21,904 nt of DNA from an uncultured Eubacteriales bacterium. GTDB taxonomy: Bacteria > Bacillota_I > Bacilli_A > RF39 > UBA660. The stretch covers positions 1 through 21,904 of the forward strand of contig OMQW01000018.1 of NCBI GenBank assembly GCA_900313345.1, read 5' to 3'. A model generated the notes under the pieces. It searched no databases and had not been told where the DNA came from. It saw only the letters and a list, made by a program, of their open reading frames with translations. Shown piece by piece: positions 14,118 to 21,689 of the stretch. A program made the translations under genes and the position numbers. Numbering within the stretch: the stretch's first letter is position 1; each line of letters begins with the position of its first letter.

Positions 14118-14803
14118 TGAAAATTAAGTTCAAAAAGAGTCAAATTTTACTAATTGGCTCTTTACTTGTTTTTGTTGGGGTTTTAATAATATTTTATGGA
14201 CATTTTAAGACTTTGAAAGAAGAAGTTTATGAAGATATTAGATTGAGTTTAATTAATACAAATAGTGATACTGCTGATAAAAATACAGATAGTGATGATA
14301 CTTCTTCACTAGGTAGAGGAGAAATTAATTATGTATCTGATGCTACAAATGTTTCTAATATATCAAGAGATAGTTTAATTAATGCTACTTATGATAGCTA
14401 TAAATATAATTATATTGGTACTTTAGAAATTCCTAAAATAAGATTAAAAAGAGGTTTTTTAAGTAAAGATGATAAGTATAATAATATAAGCAGAAACATT
14501 ACTGTTTCATATGATGCTAATTATCCTGATGTTAATAATGGCAACTTTATATTAGTTGCTCATTCAGGTGATGCGTATATTTCATTTTTTGCTTATCTTT
14601 ATAAATTAAAGATTGGTGATAAAGCGTATGTTACTTATAATGGTTCTAAATATACTTATAGTCTTGTTAAGATTGAAGAACAACCTAAGACTGGCGTAGT
14701 TGCTATACATAGACCTTCATATGATACTAAATCTCTTACACTTATTACTTGTACAAAAGATAATGATTCAGCTCAAACTATTTATATATTTAATATAGTA
14801 TAG
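14117..14803 (+). CDS. Sortase-family transpeptidase
   Basis: Sortases cut surface proteins at an LPxTG-like motif and join them to the cell wall. The 228-residue protein has one N-terminal membrane helix (about residues 10-28), a Ser/Asp/Thr-rich linker and the catalytic domain. IGTLEIPKIRL opens the domain. H149 (LVAHSG) and C212 (LTLITC) are the active-site pair. The usual arginine a few residues after the cysteine is missing: the last 16 residues hold no Arg, and Gln-Thr occupies the place. The start overlaps the adhesin stop by one base. The adhesin's VPNTA motif is its probable substrate. I do not assign it to a sortase class. Confidence 0.9.
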   Translation: MKIKFKKSQILLIGSLLVFVGVLIIFYGHFKTLKEEVYEDIRLSLINTNSDTADKNTDSDDTSSLGRGEINYVSDATNVSNISRDSLINATYDSYKYNYIGTLEIPKIRLKRGFLSKDDKYNNISRNITVSYDANYPDVNNGNFILVAHSGDAYISFFAYLYKLKIGDKAYVTYNGSKYTYSLVKIEEQPKTGVVAIHRPSYDTKSLTLITCTKDNDSAQTIYIFNIV

Positions 14804-14812
14804 GAGGTTATT

Positions 14813-15385
14813 ATGGAACTAGGTTTATTTGATAGAATAGGATTAGTTATAAAATATTTCTTTTCTTCATTTCTTGGTATTGAACTTTTACTCATAGGTT
14901 TAATATTACTTATATTTATGATTCTTAATTCTAAAAAGAGAAAGTTTTATGTTAATATGCTTGTTAGTTTTATAATATCTTTCTTATTTATATTTGTAGT
15001 ATTTGGATTTAGTGAGTTTGTAAAAGTTGCTTTTAATAGTTATATAAAGTATTTAATTAGATATTATTATTTTCCTAATGTTGCAGTTTATTATGTTAGT
15101 TCATTATTATCATGTATTATATTAATATTTAGTATATTTAGTAATAAAATAAATTATAGTAAAAGAATATTTAATTATATAGTTCTTGGTATTTTATTTA
15201 TATTATTTATGGGAATTAATGGATATTTAATATCAAATAATTATGCTTTAAATTTAACTAGTAATATTTATAAAGATAATTTACTTGTATCATTTATGCA
15301 AACTAGTAATTTATTTATATTAATATATTTCCTTGGCACAATATTTTATTATTTATATTTATATTTTAAAAAGAATTATGATTAA
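14813..15385 (+). CDS. Polytopic membrane protein of the sortase operon, unknown function
   Basis: The 190-residue protein has about five predicted membrane helices (approximately residues 17-37, 46-68, 93-110, 119-140 and 163-183) joined by short basic loops. I do not recognise the family and see no catalytic motif. It begins 9 bases after the sortase stop with a strong AGGAGGT site and ends at a terminator, so it is the third gene of the adhesin-sortase operon. By context it may assist export, anchoring or spatial placement of the adhesin. This is inference from position alone. Confidence 0.75.
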   Translation: MELGLFDRIGLVIKYFFSSFLGIELLLIGLILLIFMILNSKKRKFYVNMLVSFIISFLFIFVVFGFSEFVKVAFNSYIKYLIRYYYFPNVAVYYVSSLLSCIILIFSIFSNKINYSKRIFNYIVLGILFILFMGINGYLISNNYALNLTSNIYKDNLLVSFMQTSNLFILIYFLGTIFYYLYLYFKKNYD

Positions 15386-15416
15386 AATAATATCATTTAG
15401 TGATATTATTTTTTTT
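15384..15416 (+). terminator. Terminator of the adhesin-sortase operon
   Basis: A 12-bp stem (15384-15395, AAAATAATATCA, with 15401-15412) has a TTTAG loop and is followed by T residues. It overlaps the stop codon. Confidence 0.8.
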
Positions 15417-15443
15417 ATTTCATAAATTTTAATAGGTGGTTTT

Positions 15444-16577
15444 ATGAAGAAATATATTATTTTTATTATTTCTATTTTATTTATTCCAATTAATATATAT
15501 GCTTTAGATATAAATAAAAGTGTTAACTATGTTTTGATGGATTATGATAGTGGTGTTGTTCTTGATAGTAATAATATGGATGAAAAGAAATCAGTTGCTT
15601 CTTTAACAAAAATGGCACTTCAAGTAATTATTTTAGAAGATATTGAAAAAGGTAAACATTCTTTTAAAGATAAAGTTATAGTATCTGAAAATGCTGCTAA
15701 TATGGGTGGATCACAAATATATCTTGCAAAGGGAGAAGTTATGAGTATTTATGATTTATTTAGAGGACTTACTATGGCAAGTGCTAATGATAGTGCAGTT
15801 GCTCTTGCTGAAGAGTTTGCTGGCTCTGAAGATGAAATGGTTAAAAGAATGAATAGACTTGCTAAAAGATTAAATCTTAAAAATACTTCTTTTAAAAATG
15901 TTACAGGTCTTGATCAAGAAGGGCATTATTCTTCTGCTTATGATTTATCTATTATTGCTAAAGAATTAATTAAACATAAAAAGATATTTCATTTTACCAC
16001 GATGTATGAAGGATATTTAAGAGAAAATACTCCTAATAAGTTTTGGCTTGTTAATACTAATAAATTAATAAAAAGATATAATGGAGTAGATGGATTAAAA
16101 ACAGGGCATACTGATAATAGTAAGTATACTAGTACTATAACTGCTAAAAGAAATGATTTAAGATTAATAGTTACTGTTTTAAATGAAGAAGATATTGCAA
16201 GTAGAAATAATGATACTATTAAACTTTTAGATTATGGTTTTAATAATTATAAAAGTAAAGTCATTAAAAGAAGTAATAAACCTATTAAAAAAATTAAGTT
16301 AAATCATTCTAATAGAAATTATTTAAATATTTATTTAAAAGAGGATATTAAAGTTTTAAATAAAAGAAGTGATAATAATAAATATAAAGTTAAATATTAT
16401 ATAGATAAATATAAATTTCCTTTAAAGAAAAATAGTAATATTGGATATTATGATTTAATTTATGATAAGAAAGTTATTAAAAAAGATTATTTAATTTGTA
16501 AGGATAATATATATAAATTAAGTATATTAGATATTTTTATAAATAATATTATGAGGACTATAAATGGAAAAATATAG
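15444..16577 (+). CDS. dacF: D-alanyl-D-alanine carboxypeptidase (DacF-like penicillin-binding protein)
   Basis: This is an S11-family serine peptidase that removes the terminal D-alanine from peptidoglycan stem peptides. The 377-residue protein has a signal peptide (residues 1-20, ending in IYA). All three active-site motifs are present: S53-x-x-K56 (SLTK), S113-A-N115 and K219-T-G. Lys/Asn-rich sequence replaces a recognisable conserved C-terminal domain, and a hydrophobic segment near the end could be membrane-associated. GGTGG precedes the ATG. It lies upstream of a SigF/SigG-type sigma gene and spoVA, as dacF does in B. subtilis, hence the name. A vegetative DacA-like role cannot be excluded. 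Confidence 0.85.
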   Translation: MKKYIIFIISILFIPINIYALDINKSVNYVLMDYDSGVVLDSNNMDEKKSVASLTKMALQVIILEDIEKGKHSFKDKVIVSENAANMGGSQIYLAKGEVMSIYDLFRGLTMASANDSAVALAEEFAGSEDEMVKRMNRLAKRLNLKNTSFKNVTGLDQEGHYSSAYDLSIIAKELIKHKKIFHFTTMYEGYLRENTPNKFWLVNTNKLIKRYNGVDGLKTGHTDNSKYTSTITAKRNDLRLIVTVLNEEDIASRNNDTIKLLDYGFNNYKSKVIKRSNKPIKKIKLNHSNRNYLNIYLKEDIKVLNKRSDNNKYKVKYYIDKYKFPLKKNSNIGYYDLIYDKKVIKKDYLICKDNIYKLSILDIFINNIMRTINGKI

Positions 16578-16586
16578 TTCTTTTTT
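16554..16586 (+). terminator. Terminator overlapping the dacF stop
   Basis: AGGACTATA (16554-16562) pairs with TATAGTTCT (16573-16581), with one G-T pair, followed by a T run. The dacF stop codon lies in the right arm. Confidence 0.65.
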
Positions 16587-16650
16587 GTCGACTTATTATT
16601 AATTTTTATTTATTTAAATATTTTATAATTATATTGTGATAATTATATTT

Positions 16651-16657
16651 AGGAGGG
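16651..16657 (+). promoter_or_regulatory. Shine-Dalgarno that fixes an ATA start for the sigma factor
   Basis: AGGAGGG is a near-perfect ribosome site. Seven bases after its AGGAGG comes ATA at 16664, in frame with the sigma factor. The frame has a stop at 16640-16642, and no ATG, GTG, TTG or CTG occurs between that stop and the ATG at 16763. The site is about 105 bases too far upstream to serve that ATG. Confidence 0.75.
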
Positions 16658-16663
16658 ATTAAA

Positions 16664-17290
16664 ATAGAAGAATTAATTAGTAAGTATGATAATTTAATAT
16701 ATAGTATCATTCATAAATATGCTAAATATGGTGATTATGATGATTTATATCAAACTGGAGTAATGGCACTTATTAAAGCTTATAAGAAATATAAAAAAGA
16801 AGATTGTAAGTTTTCTAGTTATGCTTACTTTTATATATTAGGTGATATTACTAAATATATTAGAAATAAAAATGGATTAAATATAAATTATTTGGATTGT
16901 AAAATTTATAAAGAAATTAAAAGATTTACAGATGCTTATAGATCTAAATATGGTTATAATCCTACATATGAAGTCATTTCTAAAGAATTAGGGATTAAAA
17001 CTAGTAAATTGATAGATTTAGATAGTTCTTTTAATTTTGTTGTTTCTATAGATAGTGATATAAATAATTTTGAAAGAAATATTAAAGAAAATGATAGAAA
17101 TTTAGATCTTGATTTAATAAATTTAAGAAATAGTTTAGATTTACTTTCTCTTAATGAAAGAAGACTAATTAATTATAGATATTTTGATGGATATTCACAG
17201 AGTGATTGTGCTAAATTAATGAATATTAATCAAGTTAAAGTATCTAGATTAGAAAATAAAATACTTAAGAAATTAAAAAGTTATAATTAG
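16664..17290 (+). CDS. SigF/SigG-type sporulation sigma factor with apparent ATA start
   Basis: Sigma-70 family proteins direct RNA polymerase to promoters; this one resembles the forespore factors. From ATA at 16664 it has 208 residues, shorter than the usual 240-260. Region 2 (about 8-72) runs from NLIYSIIHKYAKYGDYDDLY through KFSSYAYFYILGDITKYIRN. Region 3 is around residues 85-115. Region 4 (about 150-206) contains LSLNERRLINYRYFDGYSQS and then the helix INQVKVSRLENKILKKL, typical of SigF/SigB/SigG. Beginning at the first ATG (16763) would remove the first 33 residues, including part of region 2. No spoIIAA or spoIIAB lies beside it. The spoVAC gene starts 42 bases downstream. SigF and SigG cannot be told apart here. 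Confidence 0.8.
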   Translation: MEELISKYDNLIYSIIHKYAKYGDYDDLYQTGVMALIKAYKKYKKEDCKFSSYAYFYILGDITKYIRNKNGLNINYLDCKIYKEIKRFTDAYRSKYGYNPTYEVISKELGIKTSKLIDLDSSFNFVVSIDSDINNFERNIKENDRNLDLDLINLRNSLDLLSLNERRLINYRYFDGYSQSDCAKLMNINQVKVSRLENKILKKLKSYN

Positions 17291-17332
17291 TATATTATTT
17301 TTCTATTAGTTAATAATATTAGTGGTGATATT

Positions 17333-17770
17333 ATGACTAATAATGAATTTAAGAACTTAGTTTTTAAATATAAACCTAATGAAAATAAATTTAAATATGT
17401 ATTAGTTAGTTTTATTGTTGGTGGACTAATTGGTCTTTTTGGAGAAGTTATTACTAGATTATTTATTTCTTTTAATATTGATAGAGAACTTGCTACTTGT
17501 TATATGATTATCACATTTATTTTTATAGCTTCACTTTTAACAGCTTTAGGAATTTTTGGAAATCTTGTTAGGAAAACTAGATGCGGGCTAATTATTCCTA
17601 TTACTGGATTTGCTCATTCTGTTGCTGCTTCTTTTTTAGATAATAAGAGTGAAGGATTTATTATGGGTATGGGTAGTAATGCTTTTAAAATTGCTGGTAG
17701 TGTTATTGTTTATGGTACTATATCAGGTTTTTTATTTGGCGTTTTAAATTTAATAGGTGAAGTTTTATGA
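17333..17770 (+). CDS. spoVAC: Stage V sporulation protein SpoVAC
   Basis: SpoVAC is an inner-membrane protein of the SpoVA complex, which moves calcium dipicolinate into the forespore and out again on germination. In B. subtilis it behaves as a mechanosensitive channel. The 145-residue protein has about four membrane helices and the conserved segments FIVGGLIGLFGEVI, TRCGLIIPITGFAHSVAASF and EGFIMGMGSNAFKIAGSVI. GGTG lies upstream of the ATG. Its stop overlaps the spoVAD start as ATGA, indicating translational coupling. Only spoVAC, AD and AE are present, the minimal set also seen in clostridia. Confidence 0.93.
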   Translation: MTNNEFKNLVFKYKPNENKFKYVLVSFIVGGLIGLFGEVITRLFISFNIDRELATCYMIITFIFIASLLTALGIFGNLVRKTRCGLIIPITGFAHSVAASFLDNKSEGFIMGMGSNAFKIAGSVIVYGTISGFLFGVLNLIGEVL

Positions 17771-18753
17771 CATGTAAAATAGATAATGTTTATATTAATT
17801 CATCTAGTATTGTTGGTGGACCTTTAGAGAAAGAATGCTCTTTAGCTAAATATTTTGATAAGTTATATGATGATTATTATGCATCGGGTAATTCTTTTGA
17901 AAAAGGACAAGAGATAATGCAAAAAGAAAGTATTAATTATGCTTTAAAAAAAGGAAAATATTCTAAAGAAGATATAGATTTAGTATTAGCTGGTGATTTA
18001 TCTAATCAAATTAATGTTAGTATGCTTGCTACTAATTATTTAAATAAACCTTTAGTAGGTTTATATAGCGCTTGTAGTACTAATAATTTAGGTATTATTC
18101 TTGCTTCTTTATTAATTAGTTTTAATAGTAAATTAAGATGCTTGATTACTACTTCTTCAAATAATAAAGGACAAGAAAGAGAATTTAGAAGTCCTCCTCA
18201 TTATGGTATGCCTAAACCTCTTACTTCAACTTTTACTGCTACTGGTGGCGCTAGTTGTATAGTATCTTCTTCTAAAAGTTCTATAAAAGTTTCTGCTATT
18301 ACTATTGGAAAAAGTGTATCAAAAGGTTATAATGATCCTCTTAATTTAGGTGCTTGTATGGCTCCTTCTGCTAGTTTAAGTATTTATGAACATTTAACTA
18401 ATATGAAGAAAAGTGTTAATGATTATGATTTAATATTAACTGGAGATTTAGGTAAATATGGAAGTCCTGTACTTATTGATATGCTAAAAAAAGATTATAA
18501 TATTAATATAGCAAGTAAACATAAAGATTGTGGTGTTATATTATATGGTGATTTTCCTATGTGTAATGCTGGTGCATCTGGTCCTACTAGTTCATCTTTT
18601 GTATTATATGGTAAAATATTTAATGATTTAATAAATCATAAATTAAAAAGAGTATTAGTTGTTGCAACAGGAGCACTTTTTAGTCCACAAAGCGTATTAC
18701 AAAAAGATGATATTTTAGGTATTAGTCATGTTATAGAACTGGAGAGTGTTTAA
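17767..18753 (+). CDS. spoVAD: Stage V sporulation protein SpoVAD
   Basis: SpoVAD is the thiolase-fold, dipicolinate-binding protein of the SpoVA complex, on the outer side of the forespore inner membrane. The 328-residue protein has family length. It contains INSSSIVGGPLEKECSLAKY near the start, GLYSACSTNNLGIILASLLI in the core, the TATGGASCIV stretch, LNLGACMAPSASLSI, and the C-terminal GGTGA-like segment CNAGASGPTSSSFVLYGKI with VVATGALFSPQS. It overlaps spoVAC by 4 bases and spoVAE by one. It contains no membrane helix or signal peptide, as in the family. Confidence 0.95.
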   Translation: MTCKIDNVYINSSSIVGGPLEKECSLAKYFDKLYDDYYASGNSFEKGQEIMQKESINYALKKGKYSKEDIDLVLAGDLSNQINVSMLATNYLNKPLVGLYSACSTNNLGIILASLLISFNSKLRCLITTSSNNKGQEREFRSPPHYGMPKPLTSTFTATGGASCIVSSSKSSIKVSAITIGKSVSKGYNDPLNLGACMAPSASLSIYEHLTNMKKSVNDYDLILTGDLGKYGSPVLIDMLKKDYNINIASKHKDCGVILYGDFPMCNAGASGPTSSSFVLYGKIFNDLINHKLKRVLVVATGALFSPQSVLQKDDILGISHVIELESV

Positions 18754-19100
18754 TGAAATTATTATATTCATTTTTAATATGCGGACTATTTTGTTTAATA
18801 GCAGAACTTATTTTAGATAATACTAAATTAACTCCTGGACATATTACTAGTTTATTTGTATTTTTTGGAGCATTTTTATCCTTTATTGGTGTTTATGAAC
18901 CTTTAGTTAATATATGTGGGGCTGGTGCTAATTTACCTATAATTAGTTTTGGTAATTTATTATATCAAGGCGCTATTAAATATAACAACTTGGGAATTAT
19001 TGGTATATTTAAAGGATTACTTATTTATGTATCTGCTGGTATTAGTGCAACTATAGTGTTTTCTTTTATATTTGCATTAATAGTTAAAACTAAAAAATAA
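18753..19100 (+). CDS. spoVAE: Stage V sporulation protein SpoVAE
   Basis: SpoVAE (the SpoVAEb-type product) is a small integral membrane subunit of the SpoVA dipicolinate channel. The 115-residue protein has about four hydrophobic helices and the conserved PGHITSLFVFFGAFLSF and ICGAGANLPIISFGNLLYQG segments. Its ATG overlaps the last base of the spoVAD stop, and a strong terminator follows, so it is the last gene of the sigma-spoVA unit. Length is normal for the family. Confidence 0.93.
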   Translation: MKLLYSFLICGLFCLIAELILDNTKLTPGHITSLFVFFGAFLSFIGVYEPLVNICGAGANLPIISFGNLLYQGAIKYNNLGIIGIFKGLLIYVSAGISATIVFSFIFALIVKTKK

Positions 19101-19122
19101 TATTATTATATATAGTAATACT

Positions 19123-19149
19123 AGAAACCTTAGGGTTTCTTTTTTTTAT
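19123..19149 (+). terminator. Terminator of the spoVA operon
   Basis: AGAAACC (19123-19129) pairs with GGTTTCT (19134-19140) around a TTAG loop, followed by a long T run. Confidence 0.9.
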
Positions 19150-19155
19150 TATAAT

Positions 19156-19164
19156 TGTTATAAT
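19156..19164 (+). promoter_or_regulatory. Extended -10 promoter of scpAB-trxAB
   Basis: TGTTATAAT is a perfect match to TGnTATAAT. It begins eight bases after the T run of the spoVA terminator and 31 bases before the scpA ATG. No clear -35 is visible. Confidence 0.65.
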
Positions 19165-19186
19165 AACTAGTGAAAGATGTGATTTT

Positions 19187-19909
19187 ATGGACTTAGAATT
19201 AGAATTTAAAGTTAGAGAATTTGATGGACCACTTGATTTACTTCTTCATCTTATTAAAAAAAATAAAATGAATATTTTAGATATTGAGATAGAAAAAATA
19301 ACTGATCAATATATGAAATATTTAGATAAGATGAATGAAATGAATTTGGAGGTTACTAGTAATTATTTAGTTCTTGCTTCGGAACTTTTATATATTAAAT
19401 CTAAAATGCTTTTACCTGTTAAAGAGGAAGAAAGTGAGGAAGAGGAAGATGATCCTAGAGAGAATTTAGTTAATAGATTATTAGAATACCAATCTTATAA
19501 AGATATAACTAATATTTTAAGGAATAAAGAAAAGTTAAGAGGGGAAATATATACTAAGGCACCTGAAAGTGTTAAAGAATTTATTGATCAAAAAGAAACT
19601 TTAAATTCAGATGTCACACTTGATAATTTAGTAGAAGCATTTAAAAAATTCTTAGAAAGAAAAGAAGAAGATAAACCATTAAAGACTAAAGTCACAGAAA
19701 AAGAAATTAAAGTTAGTGATAGAAAGATTAGCATAAGAAGTATTTTAAAAAATAAAAAACGTGTTAATTTCTTTTCACTATTTGAAAGTAATAATAAAGA
19801 ATATATAATAGCAACTTTTCTAGCAGTACTTGAGATGACTAAAGAAGGGGAAATTAGAATAGTTCAAAATTCTTTATTTGAAGATTTTGAATGTGAGGCG
19901 ATTAAATGA
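19187..19909 (+). CDS. scpA: Segregation and condensation protein ScpA
   Basis: ScpA is the kleisin that closes the SMC ring and, with ScpB, folds and segregates the chromosome. The 240-residue protein has the N-terminal family stretch LEFKVREFDGPLDLLLHLIK followed by NILDIEIEKITDQYMKYLDK. A central acidic segment (about 80-95, rich in Glu) follows, then LLEYQSYKDI. The C-terminal winged-helix part contains FSLFESNNKEYIIATFLAVL and ELIRxxQ-like EGEIRIVQNSLF. Length is normal. It overlaps scpB by 4 bases (ATGA). Its position just after spoVA resembles the B. subtilis chromosome, where scpAB lies near spoIIA-spoVA. Confidence 0.95.
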   Translation: MDLELEFKVREFDGPLDLLLHLIKKNKMNILDIEIEKITDQYMKYLDKMNEMNLEVTSNYLVLASELLYIKSKMLLPVKEEESEEEEDDPRENLVNRLLEYQSYKDITNILRNKEKLRGEIYTKAPESVKEFIDQKETLNSDVTLDNLVEAFKKFLERKEEDKPLKTKVTEKEIKVSDRKISIRSILKNKKRVNFFSLFESNNKEYIIATFLAVLEMTKEGEIRIVQNSLFEDFECEAIK

Positions 19910-20490
19910 AAGCAATACTAGAAGGACTACTATTTGTAGTTGGTGAAGATGGTTTAAGTCTTGAACAAATAGAAGATGTTTTAGATATAGATGAAGATTT
20001 AGCTAAAGAATTAGTTAGAAGTTTAAAAGAAGATTATGACAAACCTGAAAGAGGTATTAGAATTGATTTCTTAGGTAATAAAATAAAACTTACTACTAAA
20101 AGAGAACATAAAGAGTATTATAAGAAGTTAATTGAAGATCCTGTTACTAATACTCTTAGTCAATCTGCACTTGAAGTTTTGGCAATTATTGCATATAATG
20201 ATTCAATAACTCGTGTTGATATTGATAAAATTAGAGGTGTTAGTAGTAGTCAAATGATAAGAAAACTTGTTAGTAAAGGATTAATAAAAGAAGTAGGTAG
20301 AAGTGAATTGCCTGGTAGACCAATACTTTATAGTATTACTTCTGATTTCTTAGATTTCTTTGGGTTAGCTTCTAAGGATGATTTACCTAATATGGAAGAT
20401 TTTATTAGTGATAGTAAAACAAATGAAGATAGTGAGATAGATTTATATAAATCTAAATATAAGGAGGATAATAATGAGTACAAAGATTAA
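19906..20490 (+). CDS. scpB: Segregation and condensation protein ScpB
   Basis: ScpB is a winged-helix dimer that binds the centre of ScpA in the SMC-ScpAB complex. The 194-residue protein opens with MKAILEGLLFVVGEDGLSLE. It carries the highly conserved core SQSALEVLAIIAYNDSITRV, then DIDKIRGVSSSQMIRKLVSK and GRPILYSITSDFLDFFGLAS. The C-terminal tail is acidic and overlaps the trxA start by 17 bases. The trxA ribosome site AGGAGG lies inside this tail. Confidence 0.95.
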   Translation: MKAILEGLLFVVGEDGLSLEQIEDVLDIDEDLAKELVRSLKEDYDKPERGIRIDFLGNKIKLTTKREHKEYYKKLIEDPVTNTLSQSALEVLAIIAYNDSITRVDIDKIRGVSSSQMIRKLVSKGLIKEVGRSELPGRPILYSITSDFLDFFGLASKDDLPNMEDFISDSKTNEDSEIDLYKSKYKEDNNEYKD

Positions 20491-20773
20491 TAATAGTGTT
20501 GAATTTGATAATTTAGTTAGAAATAATAAAGGTGTTTGTGTTGTTGATTTTTATGCAGATTGGTGTGGACCTTGTAAAATGCTTAGTCCTATAATGGAAG
20601 AAGTTAGTAATTCATATACTGTTTATAAATTAAATGTAGATGAAAATATGGAACTTGCTGAAGAATTTAATGTATTTAGTATACCTTGTGTTATTAAGTA
20701 TCAAGATGGTAAGCAAGTAGATAGATTTACTGGATTTAGAAGCAAGGAAGAAGTTTTAGAATTTCTTAAGTAG
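20474..20773 (+). CDS. trxA: Thioredoxin
   Basis: Thioredoxin is a small cytoplasmic disulfide reductase. The 99-residue protein has the complete fold: VVDFYADWCGPCKMLSPIME with the WCGPC active site (C31 and C34), then YKLNVDENMELAEEFNVFSI with the cis-proline P71, and the end GFRSKEEVLEFLK. The residue after the cis-proline is Cys72 rather than the usual Thr, and there is a further Cys22. AAGGAGG lies 7 bases upstream of the ATG, inside scpB. trxB follows after 7 bases, so enzyme and substrate are encoded together. Confidence 0.95.
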   Translation: MSTKINNSVEFDNLVRNNKGVCVVDFYADWCGPCKMLSPIMEEVSNSYTVYKLNVDENMELAEEFNVFSIPCVIKYQDGKQVDRFTGFRSKEEVLEFLK

Positions 20774-20780
20774 GTATATT

Positions 20781-21680
20781 ATGTACGATATAGTTATAAT
20801 AGGTGCTGGAACAGCAGGTTTAACAGCTGGTATATATGCAGCAAGATCTAATAAAAAAGTTTTAATAATTGAAGCTAGTAGTTTTGGAGGACAAATCATT
20901 AATTCTAATAAGATTGATAATTATCCAGGTCTTTATCATATATCTGGTTTTGATTATTCTAAAAAATTATATGATCAAGCTATTAGTTTAGGTTGTGATT
21001 ATCTTAATAAGAAAGCTCTAGAATTTAATAAATTGGATAATTATTTTGAAGTTAATACTATTGATGATGTTATAAAAACTAAATCTATTATATTAGCAGT
21101 AGGTGTTACAAATAGAAAACTTAATTTAGAAAATGAGGATAAGTTTATAGGTAAAGGTATTTCTTATTGTGCTACTTGTGATGGTAATTTTTTTAGGAAT
21201 AAGGATGTTGCTGTTATTGGCGGCGGTAATACAGCTTTAGATGATGCTTTATATTTAAGTGATATTTGTAATAAGGTCTATTTAGTACATAGAAGAGATA
21301 GTTTTAGAGGATCTAGTTCAACTTTAGATAAATTAAGAGAAAAAGATAATGTTTCTATTATTGTTAATAGTACTGTTAATGAATTAATTGGTGAAGATAA
21401 GCTTGATGGTATTAGTTTAATTGACAATTTAGGTAATAATAAAATTATTAATGTTAGTTGTTTATTTGTTGCTATTGGACAAATACCAGAAAATAATAAT
21501 TTATTAAAAGATATTAATGTAGATAATAATGGTTATATTATTACAGATGATGAAATGCATACAAATATTTCTCATATTTACGCTTCTGGTGATATTAGAT
21601 CTAAAAATTTAAGACAATTAGTAACTGCTAGTAGTGATGGAGCTATTGCTGCAGTAACTGCTATAAAAGAATTAAATTAG
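20781..21680 (+). CDS. trxB: Thioredoxin reductase
   Basis: TrxB is the FAD-dependent, NADPH-using enzyme that reduces thioredoxin. The 299-residue protein has the FAD-binding GAGTAGLTAGIYAARSN near its start. The redox-active C130-A-T-C133 (CATCDG) and the NADPH-binding VIGGGNTALDDALYLS follow. The C-terminal FAD motif is GDIRSKNLRQLVTASSDGAI. It is a little shorter than the usual 305-320 residues. Some clostridial relatives use ferredoxin instead of NADPH. The intact GGGNTA region argues for NADPH, but HRR-type NADPH-phosphate binding (VHRRDSFR) is the stronger sign and is present. Confidence 0.95.
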   Translation: MYDIVIIGAGTAGLTAGIYAARSNKKVLIIEASSFGGQIINSNKIDNYPGLYHISGFDYSKKLYDQAISLGCDYLNKKALEFNKLDNYFEVNTIDDVIKTKSIILAVGVTNRKLNLENEDKFIGKGISYCATCDGNFFRNKDVAVIGGGNTALDDALYLSDICNKVYLVHRRDSFRGSSSTLDKLREKDNVSIIVNSTVNELIGEDKLDGISLIDNLGNNKIINVSCLFVAIGQIPENNNLLKDINVDNNGYIITDDEMHTNISHIYASGDIRSKNLRQLVTASSDGAIAAVTAIKELN

Positions 21681-21689
21681 TAATTTAAA

